Origin: Hormiphora californensis
Taxonomy: Eukaryota > Ctenophora > Tentaculata > Cydippida > Pleurobrachiidae
Length of the DNA: 64,000 bases
Assembly: GCA_020137815.1 (NCBI GenBank)
Contig: CM035354.1
Span: 2,371,495-2,435,494 of the forward strand
Direction: 5' to 3'
In this document: positions 47,678-56,240 of the stretch, in pieces
How the letters are laid out: each line of letters opens with the position of its first letter
Numbering within the stretch: position 1 is the first letter of the stretch
Translations under genes and position numbers: made by a program
Notes under the pieces: generated by a model
The model's database searches: none
The model's input: the letters and a program-made list of their open reading frames with translations, nothing else
Told to the model about the DNA's origin: nothing

Positions 47678-49522
47678 AAGGAGAGAGAAGAAAAGAGAGA
47701 AAAAAGAAAGAAGAAACTCTTCCCTATACGAGGTCAGACCAATTCTACATGTGAAGTCAATGTATATTATTTATATAGTATAGTTTATATTATTATATAT
47801 ATAGTGTAAGTATAAGGAGAAAAGGTTGTAAATGGTAATCTCCCACAGGTCGTGGGCCAGACTTTATAAAAGAGGATATGTGTTATATGTTAGTCCCTCA
47901 CAAGTCGTGAGTCAGACTATATGAAAGAGGAAGGTAGGAAGTCCTATTGTAGAACTAAAAGCATTGTATGGTCCACATATCTGAGTCACGATGAAAGTAG
48001 GAAGTCTATTGTAGAACACCATTGATGTCAGACTATATCACAAGAGGAAGGTAGGAATCGTGAAATCAGACACATACCAATCAAAATTAGTAAAGCTGGG
48101 AATCAATATATAGACGGATGTAATTTCCCTCAGTGGAATCACCGCTAAGAAAAGAGGCAACTCAGAGAAGTCTTCACAACTGTGAGTTCAACATACTCTA
48201 CAAACGATGAGACTACATTAACGAGAAGAAATAACAGCACCGTAAATACAGTTCAAACTTGATGAAAAGTAAACTTGGGACAGGAAAAATGTCTCAATCG
48301 TTAAATTACATAATTTTAGGACAGGTGCAGTTCTGGAGCAGTTCAGATCCCCCAGATCTACTCAATCTTATACATTTGCCTTTCAGGGTCGCAACGGATA
48401 TACAGGGGAACAGACACACATACGTCAATAAACGAGACAGCACGAGATTCATCTGAAATATCCTTGATAGTGTTGTAAGTAGTTTGGTTAGATTGAAGTA
48501 TTCTGTAACCATGACAGGTTGGAGCAACTTAGAGGTCCCAGAAATGGGATTCCAAAACTAGGAGCAAATTTCACTCGTCAACCTACACAAAACTCGCACA
48601 ACATGAATACGAGTGCACGTGAGTCAACAATAACCAAATCAATATTCCCCAACATGACGTCATATTGAGGCATATAACACGATGTTTTCTCCAAGGTACA
48701 CGTTCCGAGTGGAGTATTGGAACGATGGCGAGTACACGTGTGTGGGGGAGTACATTCCATTCTATCAGGATCCAGCTGCAACCGAAACTGCCTCGGTAAC
48801 TCTGACCTCCATTCGAATAGCCGAGATTGTAGCACTGAACCTGACATTTGAGGACACCAACACAGAACTGACTACATTCGATGCTTTCTGGTTGACTTGT
48901 GTCGTTGCATCCAAACCCCGCATACCAACTACACGTGAGTTTAATGAACAGTTTAGTGAACAGCTTCCTTGAACCTCTTTTGTAAATAGAAATGCCTTTA
49001 CAAATTTGAAGCTGGATGATGTTAGATGTGTGGGGATTGATAGGATGATTGGCATAAATCTTGCTGTACCTTAACAACTTTGTTTCAGAGCTTAATTGGA
49101 CCCATGACCCGTATCTGGAAGATGTAGATCTAACAACATACTACACGACCAAGACGGCTGATTATATCGACGAGTATACCATTGTATCTGAATACTTCAT
49201 GTACCAACCTAACGACTCGTTCACGGGAACATTCTGGTGTAATGTTTTAGCTGATCAAGAAAGCATAGCCTTCCAAATCAAAGGTAAATGTAATGACACA
49301 ATACCCTCATCAATCACAGTAATTCATGGTAACCATGCCATGGTAACCATGGTTATAACGATATACAATTCCCCAGATCTTGTGCCAATTATTGTTGGTG
49401 TTACGATAGGGGGATTCCTTTCCCTCTGTATCATTATCACCATCGGATACTATGCCGTAAAACGCCGAAAGAGATACCTGGACAACGGACAAGCACAGAA
49501 AAATGAACTCGAAATACGGTAG
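24993..49522 (+). CDS. Large multi-Ig/kringle type-I membrane receptor with tandem modules
   Basis: More than 50 short exons. Order: signal peptide; N-terminal Ig-like region (25247-26564); lectin-like/galactose-binding-type fold (26699-27286); bridging exon 27403-27528; kringle (27600-27857); Ig-like exons (27942-29433); six near-identical ~526-residue modules (29551 to about 41.1 kb); a degenerate module (to 41.94 kb); more Ig-like exons (42.17-46.12 kb); final exons 48696-48934, 49089-49283 and 49377-49522 with the TM segment. Ig units share a signature like TCxVxGGRxPxY and GxYYC-type ends. It looks like a cell-surface recognition/adhesion protein; ligand and function are unknown. Frame breaks at about 33.78, 37.24, 40.90, 41.28, 41.63 and 41.66 kb mean the locus as written is not translatable as one protein. 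It may be two genes (before and after ~41 kb), a pseudogenising array, or an assembly with consensus errors. Confidence 0.75.
25081..25135. repeat. Intronic hairpin
   Basis: TGTCTGGCGGCACTGACC pairs with GGTCGGTGCCGCCAGACA around a ~14-bp loop (one mismatch), just after the signal-peptide exon. Confidence 0.8.
25247..26564 (+). CDS. Receptor N-terminal ectodomain exons (Ig-like)
   Basis: Exons 25247-25439, 25550-25788, 25864-26002, 26096-26397 and 26471-26564 splice in phase. The third and fourth contain an Ig-like pattern (VVLKCLGNN ... YYGCNVTSS), and several N-glycosylation sequons (NST, NYT, NVT) fit an extracellular protein. The first two exons are beta-rich with paired Cys but match no family I can name. 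Confidence 0.65.
26699..27528 (+). CDS. Receptor lectin-like (galactose-binding-type) domain exons
   Basis: Exons 26699-26792, 26879-27021, 27116-27286 and 27403-27528. The translation has the layout of F5/8C or fucolectin-like domains: AVALQNIAPNSTVSGSD near the start, NPTITLTFSEQFYVEFVRVWNV-like strands (quoted only in part), a central glycine-rich segment and a final SAEIQVFG strand. The last exon is a Cys-containing linker (LGCSRQDDGTTWDC). Domain assignment is tentative. Confidence 0.45.
27600..27857 (+). CDS. Receptor kringle domain exon
   Basis: A single phase-1/phase-1 exon encodes a complete kringle: CTYGTGTEYRGYSNS, then GVSCQDW, GLTGNYCRNPGDW, GGPFC and RCYDIPIC, six cysteines at kringle spacing. 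Kringles are disulfide-bonded protein- or lipid-binding modules; Ig plus kringle in one receptor recalls ROR/MuSK ectodomains, but no kinase or Frizzled domain is present here. Confidence 0.85.
27942..29433 (+). CDS. Receptor Ig-like exons before the tandem array
   Basis: Exons at about 27942-28038, 28159-28265, 28348-28461, 28646-28740, 28801-28909, 29069-29202 and 29306-29433. The last three (LTCSATGG, RTPHHVAIGK, DIGQYYCQGKNN, EVNHTVSFS) are a diverged version of the last part of each downstream module, so the amplified unit began as a normal segment of this gene. Confidence 0.6.
28524..28629. repeat. Near-perfect 105-bp intronic palindrome (MITE-like)
   Basis: GGGAGACACTAGCGTGGTAC and onward pairs with GTACCACGCTAGTGTCTCC, with arms of about 47 bp and a short AT-rich loop (TAAAATAACA). 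It lies in the intron before the 28646 exon. Confidence 0.85.
29551..31443 (+). repeat. Receptor tandem module 1
   Basis: Six exons: 29551-29658 (SSVQATVGDEPITVTV), 29721-29939 (YTWDKTKNETC ... VYEEPTVQLT), 30006-30180 (8-Cys mini-domain with CC pairs: CPRWFPYVF, KCCRNGQ, SSCCLDS), 30258-31061 (long exon: TFTCTAQTAPHS, a central non-Ig segment, GIYECFYFS, TLTCTAQGG), 31120-31258 (GREPHYVALTRS) and 31318-31443 (DIGRYYCQGMNF). Splice phases match round the cycle, so a whole unit adds about 526 residues in frame. This copy appears intact. Confidence 0.85.
31495..33378 (+). repeat. Receptor tandem module 2
   Basis: Near-identical to module 1 at the DNA level, introns included, with the same six exons. 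The upstream intron (31444-31494) is a shortened version of the one before module 1, so 1 and 2 form the older pair. No frame break was noticed. Confidence 0.85.
33447..35697 (+). repeat. Receptor tandem module 3 (frameshift; intron insertion)
   Basis: Same six exons, but CAATTCAATCACG replaces CAATCACG at about 33781-33793 in the second exon, a 5-nt duplication that shifts frame and leads to a stop at ~33800. The following intron carries about 360 bp of unrelated sequence (33868-34230) absent from the other modules. Its third exon also has more substitutions than the others. Confidence 0.85.
35765..37660 (+). repeat. Receptor tandem module 4 (1-nt frameshift)
   Basis: Near-identical to modules 5 and 6, but has GTACCTGTT in place of GTACTGTT at about 37241-37249 near the end of the long exon, so the frame breaks before TLTCTAQGG and ends at a stop near 37357. 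Confidence 0.85.
37728..39622 (+). repeat. Receptor tandem module 5
   Basis: Intact copy with the same exons and introns as module 1; the preceding intron contains tandem ATTTTGATCTTAC words shared by modules 3-6. Confidence 0.85.
39690..41110 (+). repeat. Receptor tandem module 6 (diverges inside the long exon)
   Basis: Identical to module 5 until about 40600, then increasingly different (RGARFQWPNLL, NETKTLAIYLFQSG). One extra base near 40904 (ACGTGGTCCTGT) shifts the frame: the expected PVTFDTSTTSS and RGNYQCYTTTYNMYG continue in another frame to a donor at about 41108. The sharp change marks the end of the homogenised array. Confidence 0.8.
41197..41937 (+). pseudogene. Degenerate seventh receptor module
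   Basis: Ig-type words survive (VIKSPTSALTLSSGTTVTF, LTCIVSAGREPDLIQLKNN, KLWQPYTLSDCEDSKHTF, WSGKKVAYLEIPSSD), matching the order seen in the long exon of the modules, but frames change at ~41277 and ~41630 and an in-frame TAG occurs at 41663-41665. Either an inactivated module or a stretch with several base errors. Confidence 0.6.
42033..42160. mobile_element. ~105-bp MITE with GAACCGACCGAA ends
   Basis: GAACCGACCGAA (about 42045) and TTCGGTCGGTTC (about 42136-42147) are inverted ends. GATCTATAACA occurs just outside on both sides (42033-42043 and 42150-42160), consistent with a target duplication of about 9-11 bp as in Mutator-like elements. Intronic. Confidence 0.65.
42175..46119 (+). 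CDS. Receptor membrane-proximal Ig-like exons
   Basis: About fifteen exons, starting near 42175, 42442, 42786, 42955, 43306, 43553, 43934, 44180, 44382, 44812, 45098, 45588, 45772/45840 and 46028. The recurring signature TCIVEGGRQPYYLEIWM, SLTCIVEGGREPHYLRLKQ, FMVDGGRTPYLIEV, TCYVNAGRIPMWVELRF and TCNIKSGRPAYEIRLE is paired with GxYxC ends (GRYFCMGK, GLYYCWVK, GQYTCNAT, GIYTCKGK), so there are at least five to six Ig-like domains with no central Trp after the first Cys. Many N-glycosylation sequons. These domains are mutually divergent, unlike the tandem modules. Confidence 0.75.
44986..45042. repeat. Perfect intronic palindrome
   Basis: CAAAGAGAA...GCAAGTTTTC and its complement GAAAACTTGC...TTCTCTTTG form a ~25-bp stem with a short AT loop, just 5' of the exon at 45098. 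Confidence 0.85.
45301..45517 (+). repeat. 56-bp tandem repeat spanning an exon end and its splice donor (x4)
   Basis: ACCATTGATGTCATTGACTA recurs at 45301, 45357, 45413 and 45469, each followed by GAGGGAAGGTAGGAAGT, so the last codons of the exon and the GTAGG donor are present four times. Confidence 0.9.
46127..48625. other. Probable misassembled or unpolished insertion
   Basis: 46.2-47.9 kb is GA-rich low-complexity sequence with a long AG microsatellite. 47.93-48.62 kb is a damaged copy of 45.30-46.12 kb (same order: AAAGCTGGGAATCAATAT, GACAGGTGCAGTTCTGG, GTCGCAACGGATAT, ACATGAATACGAGTGCACGT) in which most differences are single-base deletions, destroying every exon. That pattern suits uncorrected long-read sequence or a false duplication rather than ordinary decay. 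The real gene resumes at 48696. Confidence 0.6.
47596..47674. repeat. (AG)n microsatellite
   Basis: Long AG dinucleotide run within the GA-rich stretch. Confidence 0.95.
48696..49522 (+). CDS. Receptor last Ig domain, transmembrane segment and short tail
   Basis: Exons 48696-48934, 49089-49283 and 49377-49522 join in phase to the 46028-46119 exon (GAGTGCAC|G TAC). The first two give an Ig-like domain (GEYTCVGEYIPF, AFWLTCVVASKPRIP, FTGTFWCNVLAD). The third encodes DLVPIIVGVTIGG then FLSLCIIITIGYYAV, a single transmembrane helix followed by a basic stop-transfer KRRKR and about 18 cytoplasmic residues to TAG at 49520-49522. A donor-like GTAGCT overlaps the stop, and an exon at about 49637-49743 (after TTTTCAG) could extend the tail. 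No ITIM/ITAM tyrosine motif is seen in the short form. Confidence 0.75.
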
Positions 49523-49945
49523 CTGTCGAATTTTGTATTTATGTTCCATTCCCGTAGGCCCTATTATGCCCTGGCTATTTCAAGTTCCAATCTAATGGAA
49601 TGTGTAACAGGTCATGTGACTTATAATTATTTTCAGGGTCAAAGAACTAAAAACCATGGTGGGAATCATGAAGGTCACCATGCAGAAGAAAATGACAGAG
49701 GAATCCAACATATAATGAGAACAATATATCACATTCACCACTGAAAGACTGTCAACTGTTTATATGTAATATGTATTGTGTGACCCAATTTGTTGATTTT
49801 TAGACTTCCTTAGAAACTAGTTTATTTCAGGTAGGAGGAGGGGAGACATCTTTAAACACCGACTTTATGATTCACAGAATAAGTTAGTAAACACAACATC
49901 ACAACTGTCAAATATTCATGTGTAAAAGTGTCCCCGTATTGCCCC

Positions 49946-52900
49946 CTAACTGTCCTGCTCCTCTTCAACCCCCGTCTGGTAGGTATAATGTTGCGGCTTG
50001 GTAAACCCAACAGCTGCAGGATAACCTACTCTCTTGTGGTGGTCAAATAGCTGCTCCTGGTCCTGATACACATTCGTCTCTACCTCTACCTCTCGTCCCA
50101 TAGAACTGGAGTGACCTGCACCCTGCAGAAGAAATAGTAATGAGATGAGTAATTAAGATTAATTAATAATAAGGGTGACTACCTGTTGGTGTGAATGGTG
50201 ATGATGATTGGCTGAATGCCAGAGTTTTGGTCTGATGTGATTCCGGTGTGATGATCTTCTTACCCTTTCCCGCTCCCTCAGTTCCTCCTCAGTGTCAGTG
50301 GACAAGCCCAGGAAATAACGATACGGCTCCATCTCAATAGAGAGATCTTTAATACAGCGTCTCTTTAGTAACCGTTTCTTAAGAATGGACTGTTTCCCGC
50401 TGGGTAGCAGGGGCGAGTCATCTGGTTCCAGGAAGTGTGAATTGAGGTGCTCCTGGACCTCCGTAGTAGTTGGGAAGAGAGCGTAGCATTTCTGGCACTC
50501 CATCACGGACCTCCATCTGTGGTGGTCCATCAGATGCACAACTAACTGTAAAGGAAGTAGTAATCAGGGAGAATAATTACCAAGAGCTGATGATGCCGTG
50601 TTGTACGGCGAAACTTCCCGTAATTATTGATCCTGAATTCTCAATTTGTCCATATATTATTACAACAGAATTATATAATCGTGAGACTCATGATAACCAA
50701 ACAATTAGTTACCAAGAGGTTGTGGTACCTGCATTTTAGAGACCAGGATATCCTTGCATTCTTGAACAACACACTGAATCTCATCAGCACATCGGTATTT
50801 GGTGTAGGACAGTCGAGCTTTCTTCGTTCCCGGCCGGGATGCAGTAGCAGGCGGTGGACTCTGTGAATGAAATTTAGATTAGTACTCACAAAGTAGTACG
50901 AGACTTTACCAGGAATCCCTTGCAAATCAAAGGTGATTAGTACTCTAAAACTCTAACAATTTTAACTATAATTGTGGGGCACAGGAGGGGGGAGAATAAT
51001 GAACATCAAAACATACCCAGTCGAATTGTTCCTCCCTCACTTCGACATCTTTCCCGTCATCTGTATCATCAACATCTAACCGGGAAAATAAATAGATCAC
51101 AATCTCTATTATAATTTGGAGATGAACGTCGAAGTCGAAGTCGTTCGTTAGGCGGTATCTAAGCGACAGACTGCTCCTTTATAAAATACTTTGTGTACAC
51201 AAAGCTGTAAAGCTGTTGCTCACACTTTTGGAACTTCCAGTGGAAGTTTGTTAATATTTTCGAATGACTTTTAACTTGCCAGTCCTCATAGTTACCAATT
51301 CAGTTGCCATGGCAACCGTGTTATTGACATTGAGAGCGGCGAAAAAAAACTACCCGGCGAAGCCGGGTGGGTAATCAAAAAGCCCTTACTTGAGGCGCAC
51401 CCAATGGGTGCGCTAGTGTGATATAACGCCCACTGCGCTTTTTTTAGACAAATATCACCCGCGCGGTAGCGGGCTGATATGACTGCATCCGAGATGATAA
51501 AACTCATATCACACGCTCCAAAAGTGTAGTTTATTACACACAAGAGTTCATTCAAAAAAGGTGTGAAATCCTTTCTTATGTGTGTGTGTACTGTTGTGTA
51601 CACATTGTTGCAAAAAGAAAGGGAGATTGGCACAACAAGGGGCGGCAGAATGGCGACAAGAGAGAGAGACAAGAGAGACATTGGTAATCCGTATCTCTCT
51701 CTATTTAATTAGCACCCAATAGTTCGCTTGTGTGTGTGTGAGTGTCTAGACATGTCTGAAGGGTTGACATGAGTTGTGTTGCCTGTCTCTCTCTGTGTAA
51801 TTGTTTGTTGTTAAACTGTGAAACTTTGATGACGTTCAATAGTTTGTCAAATTGAGTTGAAAAACTTGAAAGGGGATTAGTGTTGTTCTCTCCTTGCTTG
51901 CAGTGGGCGTTATATGCTATATGAAGTATGAACGTTTGTAGACTGGCGCGTTATGAAGTTGGCTGTTCCCAGCGCGAGCTGGGGACAGCCAACTGGAGTT
52001 TAATCGCCCGGCAGGGCGATTAAACTGGTTTAAATCCCGACGCCGATCCCGAGGCGCCAGCCGAGGGTGAGGGGGAGGTGATTTAAACCTATAACGCGAT
52101 AGGCTAACAAACGTTCATATTTTATGAAACCCGATAGTAATTACACACAAATAAGAGACACAACACAAGGTGAAACACACTAGGACTGCTGGAAAATAGT
52201 CAACAGACACCCTGAAAATGTGTGTAGACTTAGTGTCTACTGTTCCTAACATGTTTGAGAAAGAGAGAGAAAGATTAGGGGCAATACACACTGTCAGAGG
52301 TAGTGAACAGTAAAAGAGACAATGAGAGAGAGAAATGAATGGAATGTGATTCTTTTCAATCCTTATGAGAGAGATAACATTGAAACGTGTTGCAGACATG
52401 TTTCCCCTTTCTTTTGTTGACAGAACTGTGTGTTTACACACATTTTCAATACTTAGAATTTTACACGCATGTTATTCAAATGAAGAGAAACGCGTGAAAA
52501 AGGACACTGGTCTGATAAATCGCGAGCAGGGTGTTAAATCCCCCAGCTAGCAGTTATCATGAGCGCGCAAAATCTTCAAACGACTGATAAATCTGCTATC
52601 GGGTTTCATAACACCTTATGTGTATCAAATATATCGCCCTCACTACGTTCGGGGCGATATATTGCATATCGTCTCCTTGCTCCGCAAGGAGCCGATATGC
52701 GTGCATATCGCACCCCGCGCGGGGCGCGATATACAGATACACACCGGTGTTATAGCACATATAAATACACTATTTCAACGGGTGACAAGTCCCGGATTCG
52801 CTATAAAACTGTCGTGCATTCGTTAATATCAAGGGACATGGAATGTTAATGGGTAGCTCTAAACTCAGATCATTGCACTCACCCGGATGACTCTCAGTGA

Positions 52901-55900
52901 TGTGTTTAACTAGTTGAACCTCAGACTCCACAACATTTCCACAGTGTTTACAGTAGATCACCTTGAAGGCCCGATTATTGTGAACTTTCTTAAAGTGCTG
53001 CTTCAGGTAGGAAACATCAAAAAATATCTTGTAACACTGCGGACACTTTATGTGATTTATCGTCTTACCTGGGGGAGGAAAAAAGGGGGTAACTTTTCGT
53101 AATATACAGATCACTGTATACTTAGGTGGTTGGGACAAGTACAAAACTCAGGGAACCACAGCCTTATCGACCTCCAGATCACTCAATTTAGCTTCCTATG
53201 AAAAGCAACCTACCATGTGCGTCTAGGTAATGTAACAATTCCATACCCCCCATCTTGGATAGCAACCTACCGTGTGCGTCTAGGTAATGTCGCTTGAGGT
53301 GTTCCCAACCTAAACACAGTAGTTTGCACTCTGAACAGTAGTTAGCACCGTCTTGGCTACCAAGAGTTGATCTGTGCACCTAGTAGTAGGGGATACATTA
53401 GCAATAACACTTAGTCTCGAGGCTCCCAGTCTCCCAGCTACTGAGTCTCGAGGCTCCCAGTCTCCCAGCCACTTAGTCTCACAGCTAACTACCTTACTGA
53501 AGTGTTTCTCTAGATCGAACTTGTGCTTGTACTTCTTGTCACATATCGTGCACATGTAATCCCGACCATTGAGGTGAACTGTCTTGATATGGCGCCTGAA
53601 ATACAGCACATGGTTAGTGTTTAGCAGACCATTCCTTGTTTGAATACAGTGTGATTAGTGGTTAGTGGTTAGCAGAACATGTTCCTTGTTCGAATACAGC
53701 ACATGGTTACTGGTTAGTGGTTAGCAGAACATTCCTTGTTTCTCTCATGCTCCACTAAGTTTGAGTTTCTCTCCACAGAGTTTGTACTAGTACCTGACAC
53801 TGGAGACATCCCGTAGTTTGGCTTGACAGTGGGTACACACAAGGCTCTCTGGGGTGTTGTGGACGGTAGAAGTGTGCTGGGCTAGTCTCTGTTTTGTGGA
53901 GCAGGTGAAATCACAAATGTAGCATGGACATTCACCTAATTCATTCCGCACTTTTATCATTCCTACACAAATGAAAACAGATGGTTTTACCAGACAATTG
54001 TTTCGATCCAAATGGATCTCATCACAATATCATTATATTGACATGAACTGTATTGGGGGAAAACACGAGAAACAAACATCATTTAAAAGCTGCTGTATAA
54101 ATTTTTCCATTTTACAAAACAATAAACCTGTAGCTCTAAATTTATAGAAAACATAAAAATAATGATTTTAGAAATTATTGTCCTCTTCTCTCATTCTCCC
54201 CTTTCTCTTTCCCCCGACCCTCTCAGAAGCCCAACTCACAAAACAGTCTCTTGGTGAGATTGAGTGGTAACGACGATTTTTCTGAAGGCCGATGCATCAT
54301 TTGCCCGTTTCCCCTGAGCCAGTTGTGTCAGTTCAGCAATGTGTTTCAGTACGATGGTTTTGTCGTCTCTCAAAGAGTCCCCCTGGACAACTTGTTCAAC
54401 TAACAGATCACTCGTATCTGTACGGGTGGGGGGGGAGGGGGATTATAATGGAAGACGTTTCTCTAAGGGATTTGATGTGAGGGAGGGGGATTGATGAGGG
54501 ATCATGTATATGGGGGGAAGATAACCATGTGGATCAAGTGGATATCCTACCGTTTAGCTGCTTGCGGAGGTACTGTAATCTGCTTTGTAATTGCAGTAAA
54601 CTCAACCTTCCCAGTTCATCCCTAGTCAGTCTCTCACCAGCACACTCATCAAGTTCTCTCTCGTCCCGTTCAATTTGGCATCTACAGAACAGTAAAATAA
54701 TATAAACTTTCAAGCCAGTATCCACACGTTTGAATATAATATTCAGGTTAAGAAAAGATGGAAGTAAAATTGAGTCTAACAATATTATAGAACAAGTAAC
54801 ATCTTGCCAGACTCCAATATTCTAAACCTGTTTGCTAGTTTCTCTCCAACTCCATCAGATAGCTCGCACCCATCACTAGATGGGGACCGAGGGGGACTGT
54901 AAGGGAGGGGCGGGGCTGTAAAATCCACATCACTTAACTGTCCATCTCCCTCTGTCTGTGCCAGTCTACATCCAACCTCCTTGTAAGAACTGGGAGAGAA
55001 ACAGCTGGTTATAGGTTGGGTGCAGTGTTTACCCTCTCTTACCGGGAAGGGGGAAGGAGAGAAAGGAGATACCTCACAAGTCACACGGGATAGTCTGTGA
55101 GACAACAGCACATTGGAGCTAGAGAGAGAGACAGGGGGATCTCCTACCCAACAGATGACTGTTTAAAAGAAGAACAGGAGATTATCATGGATGACTGGAC
55201 AGTATCATGGGCATTGTGTACTGCTTGGGTACAGTACCTGATTGCATTATCGATCTCTTGCTCTGAGTCCTGGAGAGTAGTGATAACCTCATCCAATGTC
55301 TGTATAACCCCGCACCGAATCAGGGCATTATTGGAGGACAGCGGAGAGGGAAGGGAGTCCATCTCCCCACCAGCAATATCTCCACCATCACAACCAGTAC
55401 AACAACTGAAGAAGAAGAGATGATAAACTTTGTTGCCAAGTTAGACTGCCATGTTTGAACAAAACAAAAACTTTGTGTGCTGTCAAGGGAGAGGTAACAT
55501 GATGTTATTAACACCGTTACTAACACCGTTATTAACATGATGTTACTATGATAAACCCTGGTACTCCGATATTCTGTTCTGAACCTCTAAAGTGAATTAA
55601 TAACATTCGACTTACTGTTGGAGCTTCTTTTCCTTTAGTTTCTTCTTCTTCTTCTTCCTCTCGCGTCTCTCCTCCACTCTATCTAGTTGGGTGTCGCTCT
55701 CATTGCTGCTGCTAAATATGATTCTATAGCCTTGTTAGAACACAAGACACACACTTCCCCCGGGAAAGAATAACAATGAGCTGCACTTACAGGTCATAAA
55801 CAATCTTGGGAGAATTGCTAGTTTTCACCCCCTCTTCCTCACTTCCCTCCTCTTCTGATTCACCCTCCTCCTCTTCCAAATCACCCTCCTCATCTAGCCC

Positions 55901-56035
55901 ATCATCATCATGTTGTTTATCCTCCTGGAGGGGGATGTCATCTAGTCCATCATCCTGAAGGGGGATGTCATCCATCACCTCCCCTTCCTCCTCCTCTACC
56001 TGGCAGGCGACCAGAGTTCCGTGATCTTCAACCAT
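49946..56035 (-). CDS. Multi-C2H2 zinc-finger protein
   Basis: About thirteen exons from ATG 56035 to TAG 49946. The N-terminal exon (56035-55790) is very acidic, with duplicated DDIPLQ units; the next is a basic coiled segment (RVEERRERKKKKKLKEKKL). Then come a Cys/Ser exon (55393-55240), SPPRSPSSDG-rich linker (54990-54830), a Leu-rich coil (54682-54552) and an exon at 54425-54245. The finger block: CYICDFTCSTKQRLAQHTS-type, CTHCQAKLRDVSSVR, CTICDKKYKHKFDLEKHF, YCSECKLLCLGWEHLKRHY, IKCPQCYKIFFDVSYLKQHF, IYCKHCGNVVESEVQLVKHI and ECQKCYALFPTTTEVQEHL, i.e. at least seven C2H2 units. Likely nuclear and nucleic-acid binding; orthology not recognised. The joint between the 54.25 and 53.96 kb exons does not phase cleanly, so an exon may be missing. 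The 51.1-52.9 kb intron is filled with hairpin elements. Convergent with the receptor gene. Confidence 0.78.
51345..51520. repeat. Multi-hairpin element
   Basis: Adjacent hairpins ACCCGGC-GAA-GCCGGGT (51352-51368), GCGCACCC-AAT-GGGTGCGC (about 51395-51413) and ATATCA-CCCGC...GCGGG-TGATAT (about 51452-51480), with GTGTGATAT (51416-51424) able to pair with ATATCACAC (51506-51514). Intronic in the zinc-finger gene. Confidence 0.75.
51927..52119 (+). mobile_element. Branched-palindrome repeat, copy B
   Basis: A 193-bp element aligning along its length with the reverse complement of 17439-17630. Conserved blocks: ACTGGCGCGTTAT, CCCAGCGCG, CTGGAGTTTA, AAACTGGTTTAAAT, CGATCCCGAGGCG and TTTAAACCTATAACG. 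Between these, paired stems differ from copy A but still pair: GTTGGCTGT...ACAGCCAAC, TTTAATCGCCC...GGGCGATTAAA, and outer TATGAACGTTTGT...ACAAACGTTCATA. Confidence 0.85.
52609..52753. repeat. Cloverleaf palindrome (outer stem + three hairpins)
   Basis: ATAACACC...TGTGTATC pairs with GATACACA...GGTGTTAT as outer stem. Inside are AATATATCGCCC/GGGCGATATATT, GCATATCG(CTCCTTGC-TCC-GCAAGGAG)CGATATGC, and ATATCGC(A)CCCC-GCGC-GGGGCGCGATAT. Almost the whole 145 bp is base-paired in a four-way junction. Located in an intron of the zinc-finger gene. Confidence 0.85.
53209..53276 (-). repeat. 57-bp duplicated exon end with two in-frame donors
   Basis: The exon encoding the YCSECKLLCLGWEHLKRHY finger ends at LDAHG|GTAGG (donor 53266-53270). 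The LDAHG|GTAGG sequence recurs 57 bp downstream (53209-53213) with the frame open between, which would add 19 residues. Confidence 0.75.
53409..53485. repeat. Short tandem repeats in a zinc-finger-gene intron
   Basis: GTCTCGAGGCTCCCAGTCTC occurs twice about 40 bp apart. A second tandem set (GGTTAGTGGTTAGCAGAACA and variants) is at 53605-53742. Confidence 0.8.
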
Positions 56036-56240
56036 TTCGAATCATAGTGCAAGCTAAAGACTGTGTGTTGTTGGAATGTTTACACTCTTAGTAATTACAC
56101 ATGGTCACGTGAAACGCATTGTTAGCTGGGAAATGTGGTAAAATGGGGTAAAAACAAACAGCAACAATACGACAGTTCAACTCAAATTGTTCATACAAGC
56201 TGTTCATTCAGAGGTCCTGAACTGGGCAAAGTTAGGTAGT

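Noticed and set aside
48243-48527. A second copy of receptor exons as a functional duplicate
   Set aside because: Splice sites and frames are destroyed by many small deletions; treated as an artefact or dead copy.
52609-52753. A tRNA gene, because of the cloverleaf shape
   Set aside because: Stem lengths are far from tRNA geometry and no A-box, B-box or anticodon-loop layout is present.
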